From positions 909,775-973,774 of the forward strand of contig NZ_JABMLE010000002.1 in NCBI RefSeq assembly GCF_013205025.1: a stretch of 64,000 nucleotides of DNA, read 5' to 3'. The notes beneath the pieces are model-generated. The model was not told where the DNA came from. It worked only from the letters and a program-made list of their open reading frames with translations, and searched no databases. This document shows positions 39,477 to 48,529 of this stretch, one piece after another; position 1 is the first letter of the stretch; each line of letters opens with the position of its first letter. The position numbers were made by a program, and so were the translations under genes. Source of the DNA: Rathayibacter sp. VKM Ac-2857 (GTDB lineage: Bacteria; Actinomycetota; Actinomycetes; Actinomycetales; Microbacteriaceae).

Positions 39477-39503
39477 AGCTGGGCTGCGTAGCCTGGGCGG
39501 GCC

Positions 39504-40409
39504 ATGAATCCCGCCGCCTTTCCGCCGCCCGATCCGTCGACCGTCGCCCCAGAGCAGCTTCCCATCGCCGTGCCGCAGCCCGGCGGGCCCGCCTTCGCGT
39601 GGGCGCCGCCGCCCGAGCCGCAGCCGTCGGTCGACGCGCCGTACTCCTCTCTCCTCTATCTGCCCGATCCGCGGGTGCGGTGGGGGCTGCCGACGGCGGC
39701 GCTGACGATCGCCGGGATCGTTCTTCCGCTCGCGCTGCTGATCCTGCTGTTCGGCTTCGGGGTGCTGCCCTACTCCCCCGGGCTCGTGTTCGCGGGGTCG
39801 TTCGCCAGCTACCTGGTCGCGCTCGTCATCCCGTTCGCCGCGTCGAAGCTGCGCGGGCTGGGGTCGCTCGCGGCGGACTACGGGCTGCGGTTCCGCTGGA
39901 TCGACGTGCCGATCGGCATCGGGATCGGGATCGGCGTGCGCCTGGCGATCGTCGCGGTGCTCATCGTGTTCTCGCCGCTGCTGCAGGGGGCGGAGAGCAA
40001 CCTCGAGCTCGACCCCGATCCGCTGTGGTTCGTGCTCAGCTCCGTGATGATCCCGGTGCTGGTCGCGCCGATCGTCGAGGAGATCCTCTGCCGCGGAGTC
40101 GTGATGCGGGCGGTGCGCAACCGGATGCTGCGGACGAAGGGCGACGCTCCGGCGCCGACCCGAGGGCGCCGCGTCTGGGCGGCGGTGTTCAGCGTGATCG
40201 CGTCGACGCTGGTCTTCGCGCTGCTGCACGGGCACCAGATGGTGAACCCGGCGACGGTCGTCACGCTCGGGACGACGACGGTGATCGCCGGGCTCGCGCA
40301 CGGCTGGATCTCGACCGTGACCGGGCGGCTCGGCGCGGCGATCGTGTCGCACGCGACGCTCAACGGGACCGCGGTGCTGCTGCTGGTGCTGGTGACGGCG
40401 CTGGGGTAG
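39504..40409 (+). CDS. CPBP family intramembrane metalloprotease
   Basis: A 301-residue, eight-helix membrane protein of the Abi/CAAX-protease (Rce1-like) family. Catalytic motifs are EEILCRG (EExxxRG) near 193, FALLHG (FxxxH) near 238 and HATLNGTA near 290. A Pro-rich cytoplasmic N-terminus precedes helix 1. Family members process prenylated proteins or bacteriocin-type peptides; the substrate is unknown. The -10-like TAGCCT (39489-39494) lies 9 nt before the ATG. Confidence 0.88.
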   Translation: MNPAAFPPPDPSTVAPEQLPIAVPQPGGPAFAWAPPPEPQPSVDAPYSSLLYLPDPRVRWGLPTAALTIAGIVLPLALLILLFGFGVLPYSPGLVFAGSFASYLVALVIPFAASKLRGLGSLAADYGLRFRWIDVPIGIGIGIGVRLAIVAVLIVFSPLLQGAESNLELDPDPLWFVLSSVMIPVLVAPIVEEILCRGVVMRAVRNRMLRTKGDAPAPTRGRRVWAAVFSVIASTLVFALLHGHQMVNPATVVTLGTTTVIAGLAHGWISTVTGRLGAAIVSHATLNGTAVLLLVLVTALG

Positions 40410-40423
40410 TTCCGGCGACAGGG

Positions 40424-40587
40424 ATCTCGATACGCCCGCTGCGCGGGCTACTCGATCAGCATGAGGCGGCACCGCCGGCTCGTCCATGCATGCTGGTCGA
40501 GTAGCCGCGGAGCGGCGTATCGAGACCCGACGTGTCGGGGACGGTGGATCTCGATACGCCCGCGGAGCGGGCTACTCGATCAGCATG
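40424..40587. repeat. REP-like cluster 4
   Basis: Three units: forward (40424-40463), reverse (about 40490-40527) and forward (about 40548-40587), placed between the convergent CPBP and alarmone synthetase genes. The variable loops (CGCTGCGCGGG, CGCGGAGCG) keep the stem pairing, i.e. compensatory changes. Confidence 0.82.
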
Positions 40588-40661
40588 GAGCGAGCCCCCG
40601 ATCCGGGCTGCTCGATCGGCAGGGGGACAGCCCGCGGAGCGGGGCCGAACGGCGCCGCGTG

Positions 40662-41399
40662 TCAGACGTCGACGATGCGGAGGATCGGGTCGAGGGGGAG
40701 CTCGCCGCGGACCTGGCGGTGCAGGCGCTCCATGTCGGCGTCGAGGGTGGCGGCGGTGCGCGCGGCGTCGGACAGGCCGTCGAGCAGCTGCTGCGGGACC
40801 TGGCGGTCGTACTTGTAGTAGATCTTGTGCTCGAGGCTCGCCCAGAAGTCCATCGCGATGGTGCGGAACTGGACCTCGACGCAGACGTCGACCGAGCCGC
40901 CGGAGAGGAACACCGGCACCTCGATGATCGCGTGCAGGCTCTTGTAGCCGTTCTCCTTCGGGGTGGCGATGTAGTCCTTCACCTCGAGGACGCGGACGTC
41001 GGCCTGCGAGGTGAGCATGTCGAAGACGCGGTAGACGTCCGAGACGAAGCTGCAGGTGATCCGGACTCCCGCGATGTCGGTGATCGCGTCGGCGATGCCC
41101 TCGAACGAGGTGCCGCAGCCCTTGCGCTCGATCTTCTCGATCAGGCTGTCGGCGGACTTCAGCCGGCTCGACACGTGCTCGATCGGGTTGTACTCCCGCA
41201 TCTCGCGGAACTCCTCCTGCAGGATCGTCACCTTCGTGACGATCTCGTCCATGCCGAACTTGTACTGCAGCATGAACCGCGCGAAGTCGTCGCGGAGGGC
41301 GCGGATCTCGGCGACGGTGCCGGCGTCGAGCGCCTGGGCGACCTCGTCGCTCAGCGGGGGGACGGCGGGCGCCGCGGAGTCGGGAGATCGGGGTTCCAC
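40662..41399 (-). CDS. Small alarmone synthetase (RelA/SpoT-domain GTP pyrophosphokinase)
   Basis: A 245-residue protein consisting of a ppGpp synthetase domain without hydrolase, TGS or ACT domains, like the RelQ/YjbM group. Seen: VSSRLKSADSLIEKIERKG, DIAGVRITCSFVSDVYRVFDML, the ATP/GTP-contacting DYIATPKENGYKSLHAII and VEVQFRTIAMDFWASLEHKI. The product is inferred to be (p)ppGpp. The GTG start is 8 nt after -10-like TAGGGT (41408-41413), suggesting its own leaderless promoter. Confidence 0.9.
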   Translation of the reverse strand: MEPRSPDSAAPAVPPLSDEVAQALDAGTVAEIRALRDDFARFMLQYKFGMDEIVTKVTILQEEFREMREYNPIEHVSSRLKSADSLIEKIERKGCGTSFEGIADAITDIAGVRITCSFVSDVYRVFDMLTSQADVRVLEVKDYIATPKENGYKSLHAIIEVPVFLSGGSVDVCVEVQFRTIAMDFWASLEHKIYYKYDRQVPQQLLDGLSDAARTAATLDADMERLHRQVRGELPLDPILRIVDV

Positions 41400-41522
41400 G
41401 GGGAGTCACCCTACGCGCGGGCACCTCGGGCCCGGGTGTGAAGCGCCATCGGGGTTCCGAGGAGTCGTGCTTCCGCCCCACGGGGGACGACCCGCCCGAT
41501 CCCCGCTGGGTAGCGTCGGAGG

Positions 41523-41705
41523 ATGTTCTCCGCTCTGAACGTCTTCGGGATCCTGTACATCGTCGCCGCCATCGCCGTCGTCGTGATCGTGATCGTGCTC
41601 GCCGTGCTGCTCTGCCGGCTGGTGATCGCCGCGCGCGAGAACCAGCTGACGACCGCGCGGCTGCGCGAGCTGCAGATCGAGCGGCTGCTCCTCGACGAGG
41701 AGTGA
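41523..41705 (+). CDS. Small single-helix membrane protein
   Basis: A 60-residue protein: one long hydrophobic helix (about 8-36, YIVAAIAVVVIVIVLAVLL) followed by a charged helix (RENQLTTARLRELQIERLLLDEE). The start is supported twice: -10-like TAGCGT (41511-41516) 6 nt upstream, and a GGAGG in the same spacer. Divergent from the alarmone synthetase. Function unknown. Confidence 0.72.
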   Translation: MFSALNVFGILYIVAAIAVVVIVIVLAVLLCRLVIAARENQLTTARLRELQIERLLLDEE

Positions 41706-41731
41706 CCGCCGCTCCGGAGCCGACGCGGCGG

Positions 41732-43162
41732 TCAGGGCAGCGCCGGGTGCGCCTCCGGACGCGAGACCTTCGGGATCAGCAGCCCGAGCACCACGGCCAC
41801 CACGGCGCCGATCGCGCCGATGACGAACGTGGTCTGGAACGCCTCCGAGCTGGGCAGGTCGACGGCGCCGACCGAGACGGTCAGCTGGGCCAGCACCGCG
41901 GCCGTCACCGCGGAGGAGAGCGTCGTGCCGAGGGTGCGCATCAGCGAGTTCAGGCCGTTCGCCGCCGCGGTCTCGGAGGCGGGCACCGCGTGCATGATCA
42001 GGGTCGGCATCGCGGCGTAGGCGAGGCCGAGGCCGACGCCGATCAGCGCGTTGATCACGAGGATCTGCCAGACCTCCGCGCCGAACGGGAGGATCAGCAG
42101 GTAGGACACGGCGATCAGTGCGGCTCCCGAGACCAGCACCAGACGCGGTCCGGACTGCGCCGAGAGGCGGGCGGCGAGCGGCGAGGTCGCCATCATCGCC
42201 AGACCCGAGGGCGCGAGGACCAGGCTCGCCACGATCAGGCTGAGGCCGAAGCCGACGCCCGACGCGGCGGGCAGCTCGAGGCGCTGCGGCAGGGTGATCT
42301 GCGCGCCGAAGAAGGCGAAGCCGACAGCCACCGAGGCGAGGTTCGTGAACAGCACCGCGGGGCGGGCGGCGACCCGGAGGTCGACGAGCGGGCTCTCCTG
42401 GCGCAGCTCGTACCAGCCCCAGATCAGCAGGACCGCGACGCCGCCGAGCCCGGAGCCGAGGATGGCGGGGCTCGTCCAGCCCGCGTCGTTGCCGCGGGAG
42501 ACGGCGATCAGGATGCCGCTGAGGCCGATCGCGAGGCCGACGGTGCCGACGATGTCGAAGCGGCCCGGCGAGCGCAGCGTCGAGACCGGGATGACGAGGA
42601 GCACGAGGACGATGTCGAGGACGCCGAGTCCGGCGGACATCCAGAACAGCACGTGCCAGTCGAGGTTCTCGGCGACCAGGGCGCTGAGCGGCAGGCCGAG
42701 CGCGCCGCCGATGCCGAGCGTCGCACTGACCAGGGCGATCGCACCGGGCAGGCGGTCGCGGTGCAGGGTGTCGCGGAGGATCGAGATGCCGAGCGGGATC
42801 ACTCCCATCACCGCGCCCTGGAGCGCGCGGCCGACGACCAGGGTCCAGACGTCGTCCGCGAAGGCGCAGACGATCGAGCCGATCACGAGGACGACGAGGG
42901 CGGCGAGGGCCATCCGGCGCTTGCCGTAGAGGTCGCCGAGACGGCCGGAGACCGGGGTGAGGATGCAGGCGCTGAGCAGCGTCGCGGTGATCACCCAGGC
43001 GGTCTCGCTCCGGTCGGCACCGAGCAGGGTGGGCAGCTCCGACTGGATCGGGACGACCAGCGTCTGCATGAACGAGGCGCTCATCCCCGCGAAGGCGAGG
43101 ACGGCGGTGATCAGGCGCGGGCTGGGCGAGCGGGTGAGCGAGCGTCTGTCAGAGTCGGGCAC
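41732..43162 (-). CDS. DHA2-family MFS drug exporter
   Basis: A 476-residue transporter with about 14 predicted helices. GRLGDLYGKRRMALAALVV is motif A after helix 2 and LVVGRALQGAVMGVIPLGI the helix 4 motif; these and the length point to the EmrB/QacA (DHA2) family of proton-coupled exporters. GTG start with AAGGAC upstream. No dedicated regulator is adjacent; substrate unknown. Confidence 0.88.
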   Translation of the reverse strand: MPDSDRRSLTRSPSPRLITAVLAFAGMSASFMQTLVVPIQSELPTLLGADRSETAWVITATLLSACILTPVSGRLGDLYGKRRMALAALVVLVIGSIVCAFADDVWTLVVGRALQGAVMGVIPLGISILRDTLHRDRLPGAIALVSATLGIGGALGLPLSALVAENLDWHVLFWMSAGLGVLDIVLVLLVIPVSTLRSPGRFDIVGTVGLAIGLSGILIAVSRGNDAGWTSPAILGSGLGGVAVLLIWGWYELRQESPLVDLRVAARPAVLFTNLASVAVGFAFFGAQITLPQRLELPAASGVGFGLSLIVASLVLAPSGLAMMATSPLAARLSAQSGPRLVLVSGAALIAVSYLLILPFGAEVWQILVINALIGVGLGLAYAAMPTLIMHAVPASETAAANGLNSLMRTLGTTLSSAVTAAVLAQLTVSVGAVDLPSSEAFQTTFVIGAIGAVVAVVLGLLIPKVSRPEAHPALP

Positions 43163-43347
43163 TGCGGTCCTTCGTGTCGGCGGCGTGCGGGAGCGGGGCG
43201 CCGGGAGTGCGGCGTCCTGCGGGGCGGGTCGTATTGCTCAGCTTTGCATCGCCGGGCCTCTGAGCCGAACCGACCGATGCTCGGAAACCTTCCCGATCGC
43301 CCTGTCCGGCCCTACCGGGTCACGGCGGGCGGGACGAGGATGGGCGC

Positions 43348-43707
43348 ATGATCGAGATCGAGAGCTGGATCGCCGGCTACGAGAAGGCCTGGGCGACGGA
43401 CGACCCCGCGGATGTCGCGGCGCTTTTCACCGAGGACGCGGAGTACTTCACGTCGCCGTACGCGGAGGCGATCACGCCGCGCGACGCGATCGTGGAGTGG
43501 TGGGTGGCGGAGAGCGAGCCGGACGACCCGACGTTCGCGTGGGGGCTGGTCGCGCTGACGGAGACGACGGCGGTGGTGGAGGCGCGGACCATCTACCCGT
43601 CGGACCGGACGTATCTGAATCTGTGGGTGATCCGCTTCGCGGAGGACGGGCGGGCGTGCTCCTTCACGGAGTGGTACATGGAGGAGCCGAGCGACTCGGT
43701 GAGCTGA
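43348..43707 (+). CDS. SnoaL-like / NTF2-fold protein
   Basis: A 119-residue single-domain protein with the cone-shaped NTF2 fold signature: an N-terminal helix (WIAGYEKAWATDDPADVAALFTE) followed by DAEYFTSPYAEAITPRDAI, and beta strands ending in CSFTEWYMEE. This is typical of the nuclear transport factor 2 superfamily, which includes isomerases and binding proteins; no specific activity can be assigned. ATG at 43348 with GAGGA about 10 nt upstream. Confidence 0.82.
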   Translation: MIEIESWIAGYEKAWATDDPADVAALFTEDAEYFTSPYAEAITPRDAIVEWWVAESEPDDPTFAWGLVALTETTAVVEARTIYPSDRTYLNLWVIRFAEDGRACSFTEWYMEEPSDSVS

Positions 43708-43715
43708 GGGGGCGG

Positions 43716-43872
43716 GGTCTCGATACGCCGCTGCGCGGCTACTCGACCAGCATGCAGGGGGCGCTTCGCGCTGCTTGCTGATCGAGTAGGGCGCGGAGCG
43801 GCCGTATCGAGATCCACCGTGTCTGAGACGGTGGGTCTCGATACGCCCCTTCGGGGCTACTCGACCAACATG
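43716..43872. repeat. REP-like cluster 5
   Basis: Forward unit (43716-43754), reverse unit (about 43776-43815; its loop GGGCGCGGAGCGGCC is less regular) and forward unit (about 43832-43872). It lies between the convergent NTF2-like and zinc protease genes. Confidence 0.82.
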
Positions 43873-43897
43873 AACGCGGGGCCGCTCCGGGGTGCGG

Positions 43898-44788
43898 TCA
43901 GAGGGCGGAGCCCGCGACGGCGAAGGTGTCGCAGGCGGTGGCGTCGGCGTCGAAGCCGGCCTGGAACCAGCGCTGGCGCTGCTCGGCGGAGCCGTGGGTC
44001 CAGCCCTCGGGGTCGACGGTGCCGGTGGCCTGCTCCTGGATGCGGTCGTCGCCGACGGCCGCGGCGGCGCTCAGGGCGTCGCGGTACTGCTCCTGCGTCA
44101 CGGGCTTGAGGTAGGGGGTGCCGGTCTCGTCGGGGACGGTCGAGGCGTCGCCCACCCAGGCGCCGGCGTAGCAGTCGGCCTGCAGCTCGAGGCGCACGGA
44201 GTCGGAGTCCGGGCCGGTGCCGCTGCGGTCGGCCGACTCCATCGCGCCGGTCAGGCTCTGGATGTGGTGGCCCCACTCGTGGGCCAGGATGTACATCTGC
44301 GCGAGCGAGCCGCCCGAGGTGTCGAAGCGGGTGCGCAGCTCGTCGAAGAAGTCGGTGTCGAGGTAGATCGTCCGGTCCGGCGGGCAGTAGAACGGGCCCA
44401 CCGCGGCGGTCGCGTTGCCGCAGCCGGTGCTGGTCTGGTCCTCGAAGACGATCACGCCGCCGGTCGTCGTGTAGGTCGCTCCCACGGAGCCCGCCGCGCC
44501 GGCCCAATAGCGGTCGAGCGACTCCGCCGCGCCCTCGAGCCGGCAGTCGACCTCGGTGTTCGCGTCGGCTCCGCTGTCGCAGTCGACGGCCGTGCTGGTG
44601 ACCTGCTCCGACGAGGACCCGCCGCCGCCGACGAGACCGCCGAGCCCGGACAGGTCGACCCCGAGCAGCTGCGAGAGCAGGGCGAGGACGACGACGCCCA
44701 CGGCGCCGCCGCCGACCGCGATGCCGGTGGTGCGGCCGCGCCGGCGGACCTTGCCGCCGCTGAGCTGGGAGTCGTCGTTGAAGGTCAT
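43898..44788 (-). CDS. Neutral zinc metallopeptidase (YpfJ family)
   Basis: A 296-residue membrane-anchored protease. A basic N-terminus, one membrane helix (about 23-43) and a Gly/Ser linker precede an external domain with the zinc site HEWGHH (170-175) and LELQADCYAGAW supplying the third ligand; two Cys pairs flank it. It matches the putative neutral zinc metallopeptidase family in order and length. The -10-like TAGTTT (44795-44800) lies 6 nt before the ATG (leaderless). Substrate unknown. Confidence 0.9.
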   Translation of the reverse strand: MTFNDDSQLSGGKVRRRGRTTGIAVGGGAVGVVVLALLSQLLGVDLSGLGGLVGGGGSSSEQVTSTAVDCDSGADANTEVDCRLEGAAESLDRYWAGAAGSVGATYTTTGGVIVFEDQTSTGCGNATAAVGPFYCPPDRTIYLDTDFFDELRTRFDTSGGSLAQMYILAHEWGHHIQSLTGAMESADRSGTGPDSDSVRLELQADCYAGAWVGDASTVPDETGTPYLKPVTQEQYRDALSAAAAVGDDRIQEQATGTVDPEGWTHGSAEQRQRWFQAGFDADATACDTFAVAGSAL

Positions 44789-44857
44789 GCGGTCAAACTA
44801 GCGCCGACCGAGGACACGCTGCCCGGGGTTGCGGACGGCCCCGGCGGCTCGGGCGGA

Positions 44858-45292
44858 TCAGCCCCAGCGGGACTCGCTGGCGTCGCGGATGATGTCGAGC
44901 AGCGCCTCGCGCAGCGGACCGTGGTCGAGGGTCCCCGGGAGCATGTCGACCTCGAGCCGGTGGGCGCGCTGCCAGGCCTCGCGGCCCTTGTCGGTGAGGG
45001 AGACCAGCTGCCGGCGGCGGTCGGCGGGGTCGCTCACGCGGGAGACGTGCCCCTCGCGCTCGAGCCGCTCGATCGTCCGGGACATGGTCTGCACCTCGAC
45101 GTGGGCGGAGGCGGCGAGCTCCTTCTGCGCGGCCGGCCCCGCCTGCAGCAGGTGCAGCACGACCAGGCCCGCGTGGGTGAGGCCGATCTCGGCGAGCGCG
45201 CCGTGCCAGGCGTGCTCGACCATCCGGGACGCCGTCGCGAGGAGGCGGCCGGTCGGCCAGCCGTCCATCCCGTTGCCGTCGTCCGCGCGCAT
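44858..45292 (-). CDS. MarR family transcriptional regulator
   Basis: A 144-residue winged-helix regulator. The DNA-binding part (about 50-100) reads AASAHVEVQTMSRTIERLEREGHVSR, followed by the wing DPADRRRQLVSLTDKG. The -10-like TAGCCT (45299-45304) is 6 nt before the ATG. It stands between pip and the zinc protease on the same strand, each with its own leaderless promoter, so its target is not obvious from context. Confidence 0.9.
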   Translation of the reverse strand: MRADDGNGMDGWPTGRLLATASRMVEHAWHGALAEIGLTHAGLVVLHLLQAGPAAQKELAASAHVEVQTMSRTIERLEREGHVSRVSDPADRRRQLVSLTDKGREAWQRAHRLEVDMLPGTLDHGPLREALLDIIRDASESRWG

Positions 45293-45345
45293 CCGCCCAG
45301 GCTAGTCCGCCCCGCCGGCCGCGCGGGGCGGGCGTGCAGGAACGG

Positions 45346-46302
45346 TCAGGAGGCGAAGCGGTCGGTCGCCTCGATCAGCGCGTCGAGGATGCCCGGCTCG
45401 TCGAAGGCGTGGCCGGCGTCCGGGATCAGGTGGAAGTCCGCCTCGGGCCAGGCCTTGTGCAGGTCCCACGCGGTGAAGGCGGGCGTGCACATGTCGTAGC
45501 GGCCCTGCACGATGACCGTTGGGATGCCGCGCAGCACGCCGACGTCGCGGATCAGCTGTCCCTCCTCCAGCCAGCCCTTGTGCACGAAGTAGTGGTTCTC
45601 GATCCGCGCGAAGGCCAGGGCGAAGGCGGGGTCGGACCACGCCTCGATCATCTCCGGCTTCTGCAGGAGCGTGATGGTCGAGGACTCCCAGGTGGTCCAG
45701 GCGACGCCGGCCGGACCGTGCACGGCCGGGTCGGCGTCGTGCAGGAGCCGGTAGTACGCCTCGATCAGGCTGCCGCGGGTGCCCGCCGGGATCACCGAGG
45801 TGTAGCCCTCCCAGAGGTCCGGGTAGACCACGGCGGCGCCGCCCTCGTAGAACCACTCGAGCTCGGCCCGGCGCAGGGTGAAGATGCCGCGGAGGACGAT
45901 CTCGGTGACGCGCTCGGGGTGCGACTCGGCGTAGGCGAGGGCCAGCGTGGAGCCCCAGGAGCCGCCGAAGACCTGCCAGCGCTCGATGTCGAGGTGCTCG
46001 CGGAGCTTCTCGAGATCGGAGACGAGGTACCAGGTGGTGTTGGTGGAGAGGTCGGCGTCCGGCTCGCTCGCGTGCGGGGTGGAGCGGCCGCACATCCGCT
46101 GGTCGAGGAGCACGATCCGATACTTCTCCGGGTCGAACAGGCGGCGGTGGGTGGCCGAGGCGCCGGCGCCCGGTCCGCCGTGCAGGAAGACGACGGGCTT
46201 GCCCTCGGGGTTGCCCGAGGCCTCCCAGTAGATCTCGTGGCCGTCGCCGACGTCGAGCATTCCGGTGTGGAAGGGCTCGATCTCGGGGTACAGAGTGCGC
46301 AT
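45346..46302 (-). CDS. pip: Proline iminopeptidase (prolyl aminopeptidase)
   Basis: A 318-residue alpha/beta hydrolase releasing N-terminal proline. LYPEIEPFHTGMLDVGDGHEI is the typical start, HGGPGAG the oxyanion loop, GGSWGS (Ser near 115) the nucleophile elbow, and Asp and His come from YDMCTP and DAGHAFDE. Start choice: GTG at 46311 lies inside the -10-like TAGTGT (46310-46315), while ATG at 46302 is 7 nt downstream of it, so the leaderless ATG is taken. Confidence 0.93.
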   Translation of the reverse strand: MRTLYPEIEPFHTGMLDVGDGHEIYWEASGNPEGKPVVFLHGGPGAGASATHRRLFDPEKYRIVLLDQRMCGRSTPHASEPDADLSTNTTWYLVSDLEKLREHLDIERWQVFGGSWGSTLALAYAESHPERVTEIVLRGIFTLRRAELEWFYEGGAAVVYPDLWEGYTSVIPAGTRGSLIEAYYRLLHDADPAVHGPAGVAWTTWESSTITLLQKPEMIEAWSDPAFALAFARIENHYFVHKGWLEEGQLIRDVGVLRGIPTVIVQGRYDMCTPAFTAWDLHKAWPEADFHLIPDAGHAFDEPGILDALIEATDRFAS

Positions 46303-46395
46303 GGGCCGCACACTACTGACGATCAGGGACGGGGGCCGCGATTTCGACCGGCCCGGCCCCGGATGCGCGCGGGGGGTTGCGCTTCCGGGACAGCG

Positions 46396-47871
46396 TCAGG
46401 CCTGCTCGAGGACCGCCTCGGCGCGCTGGTCGTCGCCCTCGGCCAGGCCGCGGTCGATGGCGCCGCGGGAGGCGAGCCAGAGCACGGCGCCGGCGACCAG
46501 GACGAGCGCCTCGGTGACGGTCAGCGCCCAAATGATGCCGCCGAGCCCGAACCAGAGGTTCCCGAGCAGCACGACCGGGACGAAGAGGACGCCCTGGGTG
46601 AGCGACATGGTGGTCGCCGCGAGCGCGCGGCCGGTGGCCTGGAACAGCGAGGTCAGGAGCCCCGCGAAGCCGTTCGCGATCATCGCCACGAGCTGCGCCG
46701 CGAGCACGATCGCGCCGAGGGTCAGCACGGCGGGGTCGTCGGCGAAGATCGCCAGCACCGGCTCGTGCAGCAGCCAGAGCGCGGCGGCCGCGAGCACGGT
46801 GACCGTCCCGACCGCGACGGCGGCGCCGCGGACGGCCGAGCGCAGGCGCCCGCGGTCGCCCTTGCCGTAGGAGTAGGCGAGCAGCGGCAGCACGCCGAGG
46901 GTGATGCCCATCACCAGGAACTCGGGGACCTGGGCGATGCGGACCGCGACGCCCATGGCCGCGAGCGGTCCGTCGCCGTAGGCCGCGGCGAGGTTGTTGA
47001 GCACGAGCGCGGTCACGATCAGGAAGCCCGACTGCAGCAGCTCGCCGGCACCGACGCCGAAGACGGGCTTCAGCACGCTCGCGCGCAGGGTGAACCAGCG
47101 CGGCGAGAGGTCGATGTGCTCGCTCCGGCGCTGCAGCCAGAGGGCGAAGTAGCCGACGACGAGGAGGTTCGCGAGGCCGACGGCGAGCGCCGCCCCGGCG
47201 ACGCCGAGGTGCAGCACCAGGATGAAGAGGACGTCGAGGACGAGGTTCGCGACGGTCGAGAGCAGCAGGCCGATCATGACCTGGCGGGCCGCACCCTCCG
47301 CCCGCACCAGCTGCTCGAGGCAGAACGAGGCGGCGAGCACCGGCACGAAGGCGAGCGTGACCGCGGTGAAGGCGCCGGTCGCGGCCGCCGTGGTCGGGTC
47401 GGCGCCGAGGAGCGCGACCAGCGGACCGAGCAGGAGCAGGCCGACGCCGCCGAGGACGGCGCCGGTGAGGATCGAGCCCCAGAGCGCGAAGGAGGCGACG
47501 TGCTTGATCTCGCCGGCCTGCGCGGGGTCGCGCTCGGAGGCGCCGAGCAGGCGCGAGATGAGCGCGCTGCCGCCGACGCCGAAGACTCCGCCGACGGCCA
47601 TCACCAACCCGAGCAGCGGGGAGCCGAGGGTGATCGCGGCGAGCAGGGTCGCGTCGTGCAGCGAGCCGACGACGCCGGCGTTGATGACGCTGTAGACGGC
47701 GGAGACGATCATCGCGGCGGCCATCGGCACGCAGAGGTGCACGAGGGCGCGGACGATCGGGGCGGAGGAGAGGTACCAGCGGTCGGAGCCGGGGGCGGCG
47801 GGGCGCGAGGTGGGGGTGATGGACGTGTCGGTGCGGGGGTCGTCGGTGCTGGGGGTGTCGGTGCTGGACAT
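46396..47871 (-). CDS. MATE family efflux transporter
   Basis: A 491-residue, 12-helix MATE exporter with the internal two-fold symmetry of the family (PMAAAMIVSAVYSVINAGVVG in helix 1-2 and a matching second half from about 270). ATG at 47871 has GGAAGAAG upstream; 17 further codons of open frame lack an SD. It lies 165 nt downstream of a MarR gene on the same strand, which is probably its regulator. Substrate unknown. Confidence 0.9.
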   Translation of the reverse strand: MSSTDTPSTDDPRTDTSITPTSRPAAPGSDRWYLSSAPIVRALVHLCVPMAAAMIVSAVYSVINAGVVGSLHDATLLAAITLGSPLLGLVMAVGGVFGVGGSALISRLLGASERDPAQAGEIKHVASFALWGSILTGAVLGGVGLLLLGPLVALLGADPTTAAATGAFTAVTLAFVPVLAASFCLEQLVRAEGAARQVMIGLLLSTVANLVLDVLFILVLHLGVAGAALAVGLANLLVVGYFALWLQRRSEHIDLSPRWFTLRASVLKPVFGVGAGELLQSGFLIVTALVLNNLAAAYGDGPLAAMGVAVRIAQVPEFLVMGITLGVLPLLAYSYGKGDRGRLRSAVRGAAVAVGTVTVLAAAALWLLHEPVLAIFADDPAVLTLGAIVLAAQLVAMIANGFAGLLTSLFQATGRALAATTMSLTQGVLFVPVVLLGNLWFGLGGIIWALTVTEALVLVAGAVLWLASRGAIDRGLAEGDDQRAEAVLEQA

Positions 47872-48036
47872 GGGCGGGCTTCTTCCGGGCAGGGTCGAGC
47901 GCGCGCCGAGGGTCGCCGGCACGGCGCGAGGAGGGAGGGCGCGGTCGGGGCACCGCGAGGGCGCGGTGAGGAGGCGCGCGAGGGAGCGGCGCGCGCGGAG
48001 GGGCGGAGCAGGAGGCGGGGCTGAGCGCCCGATCGC

Positions 48037-48480
48037 CTAGCGGGTGGGGGGCGGGAGGACCGCGGTGATCTTGGTCAGGAGCGCCTGCAGGGTGGCGCGC
48101 TCCTCGGGGTCGAGGGGGGCGAGGAGGGTCTCGTCGGCGGCGAGCATGGCCTCCTCGAACCCGGCGATGAGCTCGGCGCCCGCGGGAGTCGCGTAGACGC
48201 GCTTGCGGCGGTCGTCGCCCCCCTCGGTGCGGCGCTCGACGAGGCCGCGGCGCTCGAGCCCCTGCAGGAGGCTCGTGACACTCGCGGGGCTCGTGCGGCT
48301 GACCTCGGCGATCTCGCGCTGGATGACGCCGGGCGTCTGCGCGAGGTAGCCGAGGACGAAGGCCTGCTCGTGGCTGAGCTCGCGCGCGCGGATCCAGTCC
48401 TCGCCGGCCTTGCGCTGCGCCCACGCGAGCCAGCGGACGAGCTCGAGTCCGGAGGTGGGGCGGTCGCGGGGTTCCTGCAT
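48037..48480 (-). CDS. MarR family regulator upstream of the MATE exporter
   Basis: A 147-residue winged-helix protein: IQREIAEVSRTSPASVTSLLQGLERRGLVERR is the HTH and GGDDRRKRVYATPAG the wing. ATG at 48480 is fixed by a promoter with -10 TAGAGT 7 nt upstream; the frame upstream to 50403 is antiphase noise through repeats and the GH43 gene. A 14-bp palindrome fills the promoter spacer, so autorepression plus control of the MATE gene is likely. Confidence 0.9.
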   Translation of the reverse strand: MQEPRDRPTSGLELVRWLAWAQRKAGEDWIRARELSHEQAFVLGYLAQTPGVIQREIAEVSRTSPASVTSLLQGLERRGLVERRTEGGDDRRKRVYATPAGAELIAGFEEAMLAADETLLAPLDPEERATLQALLTKITAVLPPPTR

Positions 48481-48487
48481 GCTCAGA

Positions 48488-48516
48488 ACTCTAATGGTTA
48501 GGTATCTAACGGTCAA
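48488..48516 (-). promoter_or_regulatory. MarR-MATE promoter with operator in the spacer
   Basis: On the minus strand: -35 TTGACC (48516-48511), 17-nt spacer, -10 TAGAGT (48493-48488), then 7 nt to the ATG. The spacer holds GTTAGATACCTAAC (48510-48497), a perfect 5-bp inverted repeat, so a bound MarR dimer would block RNA polymerase directly. Confidence 0.75.
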
Positions 48517-48529
48517 GGATCGAAGGGGT

